Positions 48,702-59,700 of a stretch of DNA of 64,000 bases are shown here, one piece after another. How positions within the stretch are numbered: the first letter of the stretch is position 1; every line of letters starts with the position of its first letter. This stretch comes from Isoperla grammatica (Eukaryota; Arthropoda; Insecta; Plecoptera; Perlodidae). The position numbers and the translations under genes were made by a program. Under the pieces are notes generated by a model. It saw only the letters and a list, made by a program, of their open reading frames with translations, had not been told where the DNA came from and did no database searches. The DNA is taken from assembly GCA_945910005.1 (NCBI GenBank), contig OX246749.1, positions 19,935,821-19,999,820 of the forward strand, read 5' to 3'.

Positions 48702-49466
48702 TTACACAAAGTATTTTAAATAGTCTGGTTTTTTAGTCATCCGTTGTGGTCGTCGTGATGGCAGGTCTTCTGATGAGTCAGTACTGTGAACAGAGCGAGC
48801 GTCCAATTTGTCAGGCATATCATTGTCGCTGCTGTCACTGCTGTTATCATCGTCGTCTAAGTTGACACATTTCCACGGTTTCAGTTGGGATACGTGGGCT
48901 GACGTTGAGTAAAAGCGTCCAGATTCGGAATCGTCGAGCTGGCTCACACGATACGTGTCGGATGGTAGAACCTCGACAACAACTAAAGGTCCGCGAAACT
49001 TTGGATGAGTTTTAGTCGGGGCTCCACAACTAACCGGTGCTTTTTTCATAAATACAATCTCGCCTACGTCATAGGTTAAGCCTATGTAACGTTTTTTGTC
49101 ATGCGCCACTTTCATCTTCCGTTGCGCTTGTTCAATGTTGTCTCGGGCAGTCGCTTGTAGTTCCTCCGGGCGCGTCCAAGTGTCGCTGCTGGAAGTCGCT
49201 GCTATTTGATGTAACACACCGTCATAAAATCTAGGTTTATAACCATGGAGGAGTTCGAATGGGGTTTTACCTGTTGTTTTCGAAACCGCACAATTCAAGT
49301 CTCTTTCGCATCGTTTCACATGTTTGTCCCAGTCGCGATGATTTTCACTCTCAACGGCAATCGATAGAACTGGTAACAGGGTTCTATTGACGCGCTCGAC
49401 CTGACCATTTGCACGAGGATGCTTGGTGCTGTTCAAGGTATGATGAATTCCAATTACGACAAACAA
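48702..49466 (-). CDS. pol: Integrase C-terminal part, frame-shifted continuation of Pol
   Basis: About 254 codons in a different frame, overlapping the end of the main Gag-Pol frame at 49454-49466. It carries the third catalytic acid of the integrase core (PRANGQVERVNRTL, Glu near residue 24), the chromatin-binding C-terminal region with a GPY/F-like site (KFRGPLVVVEV, 157-167), and an acidic Ser/Asp-rich tail. With the main frame it would complete integrase. The shift corresponds to about one missing or two extra bases next to a T/G-rich run, so it is either a disabling mutation or a sequence error. A programmed shift here would be atypical. Confidence 0.88.
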   Translation of the reverse strand: MFVVIGIHHTLNSTKHPRANGQVERVNRTLLPVLSIAVESENHRDWDKHVKRCERDLNCAVSKTTGKTPFELLHGYKPRFYDGVLHQIAATSSSDTWTRPEELQATARDNIEQAQRKMKVAHDKKRYIGLTYDVGEIVFMKKAPVSCGAPTKTHPKFRGPLVVVEVLPSDTYRVSQLDDSESGRFYSTSAHVSQLKPWKCVNLDDDDNSSDSSDNDMPDKLDARSVHSTDSSEDLPSRRPQRMTKKPDYLKYFV

Positions 49467-52400
49467 AAGTCAGAAAAACGTTTCGACGTGAAACAAGAAC
49501 CTCGATCAGAAATTATTTTATCGGGTAGGCCTTTATCCAAGATAAAGTCATCAAGACACTTTAATACATTATTCGTAGACGTGTCTTTGACAGGGTATAG
49601 CTTCACGAACTTAGTCAAGTTGTCTATCAATACCAAGATTTCTTGATTGCCTTTCGAACTACGAACAAAGGGTCCTAAATGGTCAATGTTGATGACAGAA
49701 AACGGTCGTTCACCAGCTGGGATAGGGTGCAAAAATCCTGGTTCTTTCCCACTGCGTGCTTTGTACAGTAAACAGTCTAAACACATCTTTATGTGCTGCC
49801 GTACATACCGGCGCATACCAGGAAACCAGTATGTCTCCGTGATTTTTGCTATCACACGGTCAAGAGAAAAATGACCCATCAAGTCATGGAACTTGACGAC
49901 TAAGCTCTTCCGCATCGATTTCGGAAGGACGTAAAGCAGACACTCTTTACCATTTTGAATTACAGTTTTAAATAATCGTCCATCATCTAAGGAGTAACCT
50001 GATGTCATCTGATTTTCATGCTGGCTCCTTTCATCTTGGGGTTTCTGCAGAATGAGGATGATTTGCTTGAGATAGTCATCACTTCTTTGAAACAAGAGGA
50101 CTTGGTCAGACAGGGTCATGGAAACAAGGACATCAAGGCGGTTATCGAGTACCGAATCCATAATGTCGTTTCCTGCATCTTCTACTGGAGCACGACTCAT
50201 CGCATCAACATGGCTCATACGTGTGCCAGGGCGATGGCGTATGTCCGTAATACTATATTCTTGGATTAGATTATACCAACGCGCTATTTGTGGATTCATT
50301 GTCCGCTTAGCGTTCAGGTATATGAGAGCTTGACAGTCGGTAACTACTGTGAAGGCAATGTCAAGAAGGAACTGACGTAATCGATCAATAGTCCATATGA
50401 TGGCTAGTAGTTCCAGCTTGCTTGAATGGTACAATCGTTCTGCTGGTGATGTCCTACGGCTCACACAATAAACCAAGCAGAGTTGACCTTGGTCATTTTC
50501 CTGTAACAGCATACCAGCAATGCCATTTGCACTTGCGTCTGTGTGGACTTCTGTCCGTGCCGCTGGGTTGTATAACTGCAGACAGGGCTTTGATACAAGG
50601 GCTTGTTGGATATCACGGAAGGATTTTTCTTGTTCGGTGTCCCATTGAAATTGTACAGTTTGCTTTGTCAGACGTGTCAAGGGTTCCGCACGTTCAGCAA
50701 AGTTCTTAATGAACCGTCGGAAAAAGGAAGCCAAACCCAAATAACGGCGTACTTCATGGGCATCCTTCGGAGTGGGGTATTCCTCTATGGCTCTAATCTT
50801 TTGTTGTCCTGGAAAAAGCTGACCTTCAGATATCTGGAACCCGAGAAAATTTACTTTGCTCTTGCCAAATTCGCATTTACGCAGTTTTAACGTTAAGTTA
50901 GCCATCTTGAGGGCTTGAAGGACTAATGTCAACTTTTCGAGCATCTCCTCCCAAGTCTTAGAAACAATCAAAATATCGTCCAAATAACACATCGCAACAG
51001 TGATTCGCAGTGATCCAAGGACTCGAGACATCAAACGGGTGAATGTTGCAGGACCATTTGCAAGCCTGAATATGAGCCTCTCAAACTGTCCTGTAGTGTC
51101 CGGTGTGATGAATGCAGTTTTTGCTTTGGCGTCTTCAGAAAGGGGCACCTGAAGATAGCCATGTGCCAAGTCGAGTACAGTGAAGAATTTCGCTCCAGAT
51201 AGCTGTTCCAGTTGATCATCTATGCTCGGAAGTGGGTACGGTTCTTTCACGGTCTGTGCATTCAGGCGGCGGTAGTCGACGACAAGACGTTGTTCGCCTG
51301 ATTTCTTCTTTACCAAGAGCACTGGGCTGGCATATGGTGACGTAGTGTCCGTAACAAGTCCATGTTGTTTCCACTCGGAGACGATCTTATCAATTTCCAA
51401 ACGTTCTTGCTTGCTGGCTCGATATGGTTTAGATGCGACTGGTTTGCTGCCTTCTGTTTCTTCGATGTCCATCGTTAAGAGATGCGTACATCCAAGTTCA
51501 TCAAGTGATTGCGCAAAACAGCAACGGTATTCGTTGAGAAGCTGTTCGAGCTGATGTTTTTGTTCTGGCGTGATGGCGGGTCCTGTAATGATATCATCAC
51601 TACTAATAGGCAAGGGATCAGGTTTCTTATCGGTGATCAGTTGATGGGTGCTCAGTTGATCAGTCAGGTGCGCAGTGTACAGATTGACTTCTTCTGCACG
51701 ACCTAAACTGGAGCCTGCGGCGAGAGTGCATGACTCAGGTCCGTGATTAACAATAGGAATCACAACACTATTGTCATGGATTTCGAGCAACATATCATGT
51801 TTTGACGATTGTGGTAGTAAAAGTAGACCACTTGGCAGGTCACATGTAGTTCGAACATAATTGATCGAGTTCGACTGTAATATCGTGTCATGCTCCACTG
51901 ATAACTTAAGTTTTTCGGATGTATTAGTCACTTGAAGGCCTCTGAACGGATCTGTGGTGCGGTATCCAAAGTGAAGTGAATCATCCAGTCTGATGTAGGC
52001 AATATGTGGAAGTTCAGTCCAGGTACGGCCCACGAGAAGATCAAGTGGTTGTGCCTTGTCGGGGACAATAAATGCAGACACACTTGAGGATACAGTATCT
52101 ATGCCGATCGTGACAGTGGATTTACCAAGCACAGTGGTAGCGGCTTGTGCGGTATCACCAAAGCCATACAGGGTGTCTTCGGCTGATTGTACTGAAAGCT
52201 GACACTTGATTGCGGCAGAAGCTCTAATGGTGCAACAAGCACTGCCAGGGTCAATTAATGCTTGCACTGTGGTGTCATTGAGCTTAGCATTTTTAACAAA
52301 TTTATTCACAGTATTAGCCGGAGTTGCATGAGAAACAGAATATTGTCTATTTGCTTGAGGGACCGACGCACGATCGTTTGATTGAGGCACAGGTGCTACT

Positions 52401-53647
52401 TGATTCGGGCAATGTCTTTGCGTATGGTCTGTACTATGGCATTTTAAGCAAAGTAGCTTTCGCAGAGGTTGCGGACAGTCACGTCCAATGTGCCCGTATT
52501 TGCAACAGTTATAACACAACCTGTCCCCACTATCATTTACCAACGGTTGTCTGGTCTCGTGCTTAAAAGAACTTACGTGTGACTGGACATGTGACGTGTT
52601 CGATACTTGAGATCTACTTGCGGGGCTGTTGGTACTGATAGATTGTGGAGTAGCGATCGTTTGACTGACCGAAGAGCGTGGTTGGAAGTCTCGTTTCCTG
52701 TCATCGGTCTGTCGCATAGAGTTAATACGGCTGGCGCGCTCGCGATCGACCTCTTCAAAATCTCGGATGTCGCGTAACAAGGAGTCAAGATCGTGATGGT
52801 AACGGGACAGAAGCATGGAGGTTAGGGAACGGGAGAACATACCAATACAAATTTGTTTCTTGGTATCTTCAAATGACAATGATAGATCCTTACATAAACG
52901 GACTTTTTCGTGGAAGTATAAACTGGTGTTTTCGGTTCGGCCCTGAACCCGTGTGGACATCTTTTTCCATAGCTCAGGCAAACTGATGGAGCCGACGAAT
53001 GTGTTTCGAAATCTATACTTAAATAACGCGAGAGAAGTAATTTCGTCCCTGTTGGCGCAGTACCAATGGTGAGCAGCCCCCACCAGATGTGTCCTCGCTG
53101 CTTCTAAAGTGAATGCTTCCGGCCACTGGTGAAGCATGGATACACTCTCTAGCGAGTGTAACCAGTCTAGTGCCTGGTTACTAGATCCTTCTCCTGTGAA
53201 CTTGGGAATGTTGCGAGCGAGATCGGGCATTACATGATATGAATTAGGTTTTTCAGGTGGTACCATATTTCGAGATTCAAGAATTGACATCAACATTTGG
53301 TCACGCTGCTGGTTTTGCTCTAAAATAAATTTCATGAAATCACGAACGCTAAAGCTCTCTTCAGGGCCTTGTGAAACTGGTGGGCTAATTCCAGCAGGTA
53401 CTTCGGGCGTATGTCCAGAGACAGATGATGTTACTGGTTGGTACATGTCTGTAGTTACTGGTAGTACCTCGGATTGTTGACTACTGACAGCTGATAAGAG
53501 ATTTAAATTATTTAAATTGAGCATATCATTTGAGTTTCCCGCTTCACTCATCTTAAGATCGATGTCGATATCACGGCAGAAATCGATTGTTAGTATTCCG
53601 TCAACACGTCTAGCAGGCTGTGGTGCTTGGCTCCGCTTACGAGGCAA
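49454..53647 (-). CDS. gag-pol: Retrotransposon Gag-Pol polyprotein (ends early, in integrase)
   Basis: 1397 residues in one frame. Gag is N-terminal, with two CCHC zinc knuckles (378-391, 400-413). Aspartic protease has its catalytic site at D466, written LIDPGSA, with Pro in place of the usual Thr/Ser. Reverse transcriptase has D826 and YLDD at 888-891. RNase H acidic residues are D1037, E1079, D1104 and D1148. Integrase has an HHCC zinc domain (H1254, H1259, C1289, C1292) and two of the three core acids (D1322, D1381). The frame then meets a stop 16 codons past D1381, before the third acidic residue. Gag and Pol share one frame, so no gag/pol frameshift is needed. The first ATG, at 53647, lies 318 bases inside the 5' LTR. 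Confidence 0.93.
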   Translation of the reverse strand: MPRKRSQAPQPARRVDGILTIDFCRDIDIDLKMSEAGNSNDMLNLNNLNLLSAVSSQQSEVLPVTTDMYQPVTSSVSGHTPEVPAGISPPVSQGPEESFSVRDFMKFILEQNQQRDQMLMSILESRNMVPPEKPNSYHVMPDLARNIPKFTGEGSSNQALDWLHSLESVSMLHQWPEAFTLEAARTHLVGAAHHWYCANRDEITSLALFKYRFRNTFVGSISLPELWKKMSTRVQGRTENTSLYFHEKVRLCKDLSLSFEDTKKQICIGMFSRSLTSMLLSRYHHDLDSLLRDIRDFEEVDRERASRINSMRQTDDRKRDFQPRSSVSQTIATPQSISTNSPASRSQVSNTSHVQSHVSSFKHETRQPLVNDSGDRLCYNCCKYGHIGRDCPQPLRKLLCLKCHSTDHTQRHCPNQVAPVPQSNDRASVPQANRQYSVSHATPANTVNKFVKNAKLNDTTVQALIDPGSACCTIRASAAIKCQLSVQSAEDTLYGFGDTAQAATTVLGKSTVTIGIDTVSSSVSAFIVPDKAQPLDLLVGRTWTELPHIAYIRLDDSLHFGYRTTDPFRGLQVTNTSEKLKLSVEHDTILQSNSINYVRTTCDLPSGLLLLPQSSKHDMLLEIHDNSVVIPIVNHGPESCTLAAGSSLGRAEEVNLYTAHLTDQLSTHQLITDKKPDPLPISSDDIITGPAITPEQKHQLEQLLNEYRCCFAQSLDELGCTHLLTMDIEETEGSKPVASKPYRASKQERLEIDKIVSEWKQHGLVTDTTSPYASPVLLVKKKSGEQRLVVDYRRLNAQTVKEPYPLPSIDDQLEQLSGAKFFTVLDLAHGYLQVPLSEDAKAKTAFITPDTTGQFERLIFRLANGPATFTRLMSRVLGSLRITVAMCYLDDILIVSKTWEEMLEKLTLVLQALKMANLTLKLRKCEFGKSKVNFLGFQISEGQLFPGQQKIRAIEEYPTPKDAHEVRRYLGLASFFRRFIKNFAERAEPLTRLTKQTVQFQWDTEQEKSFRDIQQALVSKPCLQLYNPAARTEVHTDASANGIAGMLLQENDQGQLCLVYCVSRRTSPAERLYHSSKLELLAIIWTIDRLRQFLLDIAFTVVTDCQALIYLNAKRTMNPQIARWYNLIQEYSITDIRHRPGTRMSHVDAMSRAPVEDAGNDIMDSVLDNRLDVLVSMTLSDQVLLFQRSDDYLKQIILILQKPQDERSQHENQMTSGYSLDDGRLFKTVIQNGKECLLYVLPKSMRKSLVVKFHDLMGHFSLDRVIAKITETYWFPGMRRYVRQHIKMCLDCLLYKARSGKEPGFLHPIPAGERPFSVINIDHLGPFVRSSKGNQEILVLIDNLTKFVKLYPVKDTSTNNVLKCLDDFILDKGLPDKIISDRGSCFTSKRFSDFCLS

Positions 53648-53965
53648 GAGGCAGTCCGTACATCGGCTAGGAACACAATTTGCGCGTCTTTTTTTTCCTA
53701 CGAAAACATGGCGGCTAACAATGAAATGAAATACATTTTCGACGGATATTTATTACTCGGAGTACGGACGGTTCAAAAACGTTTTTAAATGCACAAAAAA
53801 AATTTGTCCGGAATATCGCAACGTACAATAAATGTAGCTTGTTATAACTTTCTCTTTTTACTAAATCAACACGCACAACACGTGGTAGCTTACCGTTTTC
53901 AAGGCTGATATTATGATGGTCGGACGATGGGCTGGTGCTAAATATTCTTATCACCACTTCTGAAA

Positions 53966-54320
53966 TGTGAGGAGCTGACGGGACTGGCGACGAAAATAAG
54001 CACACTTCAGATGACTTATTGAATGGATGTGTATTTATTTACCAGAACTTATTAATTACTTACTAAATACTGAACTCTATGATACAGAACTAGAGCTTGA
54101 CTTACCTAGCTCCTCTTACAAACTTACAAACAGAACTGATCTAAAAAACAAAACCCTACCGCCAGACAATCACCTTGACCTCCTCAGCTCACCGCCTTCT
54201 TGATAGGCGTACTTGTACTTGTCATTTAATAATTAGGTAAACAATAATCTGAATACTATAAATATGCTAAATAAATAAAGATGAAACTAAAGTAATGTTC
54301 ATGTATGGTTATTTATAACA
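53966..54320 (-). repeat. 5' LTR of the gypsy element
   Basis: 355 bp. Read on the element's own strand it begins TGTTATAAATAACC, which includes a TATA-like sequence, and has AATAAA in GGTAAATAAATACAC before the distal end, consistent with promoter and poly(A) roles. Confidence 0.95.
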
Positions 54321-56031
54321 TACCCAACACAGGGACGACGCTAGGGAGTAGCGACATAGCAGGTGATGCCCAACACAGGGACGACGCTAGGGAGTAGCAG
54401 GTGATACCCAACACAGGGACGACGCTAGGGAGTAGCGACATAGCAGGTGATACCCAACACAGGGACGACGCTAGGGAGTAGCGACATAGCAGGTGATACC
54501 CAACACAGGGACGACGCTAGGGAGTAGCGACATAGCAGGTGATATCCAACACAGGGACGACGCTAGAGAGTAGCGACATAGCAGGTGATACCCAACACAG
54601 GGACGACGCTAGGGAGTAGCGACATAGCAGGTGATACCCAACACAGGGACGACGCTAGGGAGTAGCGACATAGCAGGTGATATCCAACACAGGGACGACG
54701 CTAGAGAGTAGCGACATAGCAGGTGATACCCAACACAGGGACGACGCTAGGGAGTAGCGACATAGCAGGTGATATCCAACACAGGGACGACGCTAGAGAG
54801 TAGCGACATAGCAGGTGATACCCAACACAGGGACGACGAGAGGGAGTAGCGACATAGCAGGTGATACCCAACACAGGGACGACGCTAGGGAGTAGCGACA
54901 TAGCAGGTGATACCCAACACAGGGACGACGCTAGGGAGTAGCGACATAGCAGGTGATACCCAACACAGGGACGACGCTAGGGAGTAGCGACATAGCAGGT
55001 GATACCCAACACAGGGACGACGCTAGGGAGTAGCGACATAGCAGGTGATACCCAACACAGGGACGACGCTAGGGAGTAGCGACATAGCAGGTGATACCCC
55101 ACACAGGGACGACGCTAGGGAGTAGCGACATAGCAGGTGATACCCCACACAGGGACGACGCTAGGGAGTAGCGACATAGCAGGTGATACCCAACACAGGG
55201 ACGACGCTAGGGAGTAGCGACATAGCAGGTGATACCCAACACAGGGACGACGCTAGGGAGTAGCGACATAGCAGATGATACCCAACACAGGGACGACGCT
55301 AGGGAGTAGCGACATAGCAGGTGATACCCAACACAGGGACGACGCTAGGGAGTAGTGACATAGCAGGTGATACCCAACACAGGGACGACGCTAGGGAGTA
55401 GCGACAAAGCAGGTGATACCCAACACAGGGACGACGCTAGGGAGTAGCGACATAACAGGTGATACCCAACACAGGGACGACGCTAGGTAGTAGCGACATA
55501 GCAGGTGATACCCAACACAGGGACGACGCTAGGGAGTAGCAGGTGATACCCAACACAGGGACGACAGGGAGTAGCGACATAGCAGGTGATACCCAACACA
55601 GGGACGACGCTAGGGAGTAGCAGGTGATACCCAACACAGGGACGACGCTAGGGAGTAGCGACATAGCAGGTGATACACAACACAGGGACGCCGCTAGGGA
55701 GTAGCGACATAGCAGGTGATACCCAACACAGGGACGACGCTAGGGAGTAGCAGGTGATACCCAACACAGGGACGACGCTAGGGAGTAGCGACATAACAGG
55801 TGATACCCAACACTGGGACGACGCTAGGGAGTAGCGACATAGCAGGTGATACCCAACACAGGGACGACGCTAGGGAGTAGCAGGTGATACCCAACACAGG
55901 GACGACAGGGAGTAGCGACATAGCAGGTGATACCCAACACAGGGACGACGCTAGGGAGTAGCAGGTGATACCCAACACAGGGACGACGCTAGAGAGTAGC
56001 GACATAGCAGGTGATACCCAACACAGGGACA
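54321..56031 (+). repeat. 46-bp satellite, right block
   Basis: Continuation of the array split by the retrotransposon; about 37 units, including 38-bp variants and a shorter GGGACGACAGGGAGT variant at 55558 and 55900. Ends at GGGACAACCTGCTCATAACA. Confidence 0.96.
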
Positions 56032-56052
56032 ACCTGCTCATAACAACCACTC

Positions 56053-56175
56053 ATGGAAGGTTCACGTCACCGGCCTGTCCATGCAGGGAAGAGGATGTTT
56101 AACTACCTGCCCAACGAAATAGAAAATATCACAAACCTGAACCTGTTTAAATTAATACTTGACATTTTTTGCTAG
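56053..56175 (+). pseudogene. LINE-type reverse transcriptase ORF, C-terminal tail relic
   Basis: The frame reads RHRPVHAGKRMFNYLPNEIE and then a Leu/Asn-rich run to LFKLILDIFC and TAG. This resembles the last segment of non-LTR retrotransposon ORF2 proteins (basic tract, then F/YN.LP..I, then FK..L). Everything upstream is satellite, so the element is 5'-truncated. The 3' stretch to about 56570, with TGCAATAAATTTT, may be its 3' UTR. Confidence 0.5.
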
Positions 56176-56577
56176 ACAACAGTGTTGATAGTTTTAGGAA
56201 AATTAATTTTAACTTATTTGTTTTTTTTATTTCTTATTTTATTAGACAGTACATTCTCAATTTTATGATAGGTATGAAAAAAACATTGTAGGTTAATAAG
56301 TAAGGTGAAAGTAAAATGTATATTAATTATTAAGGTAGTATTAGTAATAGCCTTCACACATGAAGAGTGTGTATATTTAAAAATAGCAATAATATGTAAA
56401 CAGTCTGCATGGTTCAAGATGTACAATTATCCTAGAAATCTTGACAATGGTTACAATGCGATGTCCGTACGCGCTTTGACATCTTCATGTAATCCATCAG
56501 CTGCAATAAATTTTAATACAAAGAACAAAGTAATTTTTTGTGGAACAATTTCCATAGTTCATAAATAGGACGTTTTA
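56176..56577. other. AT-rich spacer, probable LINE 3' UTR
   Basis: No gene recognised. It lies between the LINE tail and the stop of the minus-strand exon. Confidence 0.35.
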
Positions 56578-56750
56578 TTAATAAATAAAGTTACCAGTGT
56601 TGTTGTTATTCAAGCAATTGAAGTGGTATTCGCCCCACACCCCGGTCCAAGTACAGAAACTAACGTAGCGAATCGTCAGTGGCTCAGTGTCTTGCCACAA
56701 CAAGAACGGTCGTTCGTCAGCCCAGTGTCCGATGCCTGGAATCAGTGCGC
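56578..56750 (-). CDS. Terminal exon of a gene with a Methyltransf_FA-like domain (partial)
   Basis: On the minus strand the frame reads GALIPGIGHWADERPFLLWQ then DTEPLTIRYVSFCTWTGVW, ending with an Asn-rich tail and TAA at 56578. It resembles the end of the farnesoic-acid O-methyltransferase-type domain found in insect proteins (G....PFL.W.DP.P..I.YVGF.TGWG..G.W.F). The likely acceptor is GTGTTACGAG at about 56751. AATAAA overlaps the stop. Earlier exons would lie beyond the 82-bp array, to the right of 56.76 kb. Only part of the domain is visible, so function is uncertain. Confidence 0.5.
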
Positions 56751-56758
56751 CTCGTAAC

Positions 56759-59700
56759 ACATCACAGATACACATGTCTACCGGCACAATACAGTACACA
56801 CACCAGTTGGCTGAGCTGGACATGTCATACATACATGTACACATCACAGATACACATGTCTACCGGCACAATACAGTACACACACCAGTTGGCTGAGCTG
56901 GACATGTCATACATACATGCACACATCACAGATACACATGTCTATTGGCACAATACAGTACACACACCAGTTGGCTGAGCTGGACATGTCATACATACAT
57001 GTACACATCACAGATACACATGTCTACCGGCACAATACAGTACACACACCAGTTGGCTGAGCTGGACATGTCATACATACATGTACACATCACAGATACA
57101 CATGTCTACCGGCACAATACAGTACACACACCAGTTGGCTGAGCTGGACGTGTCATACATGTACACATCACAGATACACATGTCTAATGGCACAATACAG
57201 TACACACACCAGTTGGCTGAGCTGGACATGTCATACATACATGTACACATCACAGATACACATGTCTACTGGCACAATACAGTACACACACCAGTTGGCT
57301 GAGCTGGACACGTCATACATACATGTACACATCACAGATACACATGGCTACCGGCACAATACAGTACACACACCAGTTGGCTGAGCTGGACATGTCATAC
57401 ATACATGTACACATCACAGATACACATGTCTACTGGCACAATACAATACACACACCAGTTGGCTGAGCTGGACATGTCATACATACATGTACACATCACA
57501 GATACACATGTCTACTGGCACAATACAGTACACACACCAGTTGGCTGAGCTGGTCATGTCATACATACATGTACACATCACAGATACACATGTCTACCTC
57601 CACAATACAGTACACACACCAGTTGGCTGAGCTGGACATGTCATACATACATGTACACATCACAGATACACATGTCTACTGGCACAATACAGTACACACA
57701 CCAGTTGGCTGAGCTGGACATGTCATACATACATGCACACATCACAGATACACATGTCTACTGGCACAATACAGTACACACACCAGTTGGCTGAGCTGAA
57801 CATGTCATACATACATGCACACATCACAGATACACATGTCTACTGGCACAATACAGTACACACACCAGTTGGCTGAGCTGAACATGTCATACATACATGC
57901 ACACATCACAGATACACATGTCTACTGGCACAATACAGTACACACACCAGTTGGCTGAGCTGAACATGTCATACATACATGTACACATCACAGATACACA
58001 TGTCTACCGGCACAATACAGTACACACACCAGTTGGCTGAGCTGAACATGTCATACATACATGCACACATCACAGATACACATGTCTACCGGCACAATAC
58101 AGTACACACACCAGTTGGCTGAGCTGAACATGTCATACATACATGCACACATCACAGATACACATGTCTACTGGCACAATACAGTACACACACCAGTTGG
58201 CTGAGCTGAACATGTCATACATACATGCACACATCACAGATACACATGTCTACTGGCACAATACAGTACACACACCAGTTGGCTCAGCTGAACATGTCAT
58301 ACATACATGCACACATCACAGATACACATGTCTACTGGCACAATACAGTACACACACCAGTTGGCTGAGCTGAACATGTCATACATACATGCACACATCA
58401 CAGATACACATGTCTACTGGCACAATACAATACACACACCAGTTGGCTGAGCTGAACATGTCATACATACATGCACACATCACAGATACACATGTCTACT
58501 GGCACAATACAGTACACACACCAGTTGGCTGAGCTGGACATGTCATACATACATGCACACATCACAGATACACATGTCTACTGGCACAATACAGTACACA
58601 CACCAGTTGGCTGAGCCGGACATGTCATACATACATGTACACATCACAGATACACATGTCTACTGGCACAATACAGTACACACACCAGTTGGCTGAGCTG
58701 AACATGTCATACATACATGCACACATCACAGATACACATGTCTACTGGCACAATACAGTACACACACCAGTTGGCTGAGCTGAACATGTCATACATACAT
58801 GCACACATCACAGATACACATGTCTACTGGCACAATACAGTACACACACCAGTTGGCTGAGCTGAACATGTCATACATACATGCACACATCACAGATACA
58901 CATGTCTACTGGCACAATACAGTACACACACCAGTTGGCTGAGCTGGACATGTCATACATACATGTACACATCACAGATACACATGTCTACCGGCACAAT
59001 ACAGTACACACACCAGTTGGCTGAGCTGGACACGTCATACATACATGTACACATCACAGATACACATGTCTACTGGCACAATACAGTACACACACCAGTT
59101 GGCTGAGCTGAACATGTCATACATACATGCACACATCACAGATACACATGTCTACTGGCACAATACAGTACACACACCAGTTGGCTGAGCTGAACATGTC
59201 ATACATACATGCACACATCACAGATACACATGTCTACTGGCACAATACAGTACACACACCAGTTGGCTGAGCTGAACATGTCATACATACATGTACACAT
59301 CACAGATACACATGTCTACCGGCACAATACAGTACACACACCAGTTGGCTGAGCTGGACATGTCATACATACATGTACACATCACAGATACACATGTCTA
59401 CTGGCACAATACAGTACACACACCAGTTGGCTGAGCTGGACACGTCATACATACATGTACACATCACAGATACACATGTCTACTGGCACAATACAATACA
59501 CACACCAGTTGGCTGAGCTGGACATGTCATACATACATGTACACATCACAGATACACATGTCTACCGGCACAATACAGTACACACACCAGTTGGCTGAGC
59601 TGGACACGTCATACATACATGTTCACATCACAGATACACATGTCTACCTTCACAATACAGTACACACACCAGTTGGCTGAGCTGGACATGTCATACATAC

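Larger units (their letters stand above)
48286..54320 (-). mobile_element. Ty3/gypsy-type LTR retrotransposon, nearly intact, young
   Basis: 6035-bp element with two 355-bp LTRs, inserted in the 46-bp satellite. TACC flanks both sides, and the uninterrupted satellite has one TACC there, so the target duplication is 4 bp. The coding strand is minus, so the 5' LTR is at 53966-54320. Order gag, protease, RT, RNase H, integrase defines Ty3/gypsy. The internal sequence next to the 5' LTR begins TTTCAGAAGTGGTGATAAG, which I cannot match to a tRNA. No clean polypurine tract is seen before the 3' LTR. No envelope frame. One frameshift in integrase probably disables it. Confidence 0.93.

Noticed and set aside
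49419..52566. Plus-strand frames across the retrotransposon
   Set aside because: They are antisense shadows of the minus-strand Gag-Pol, with no family resemblance of their own.
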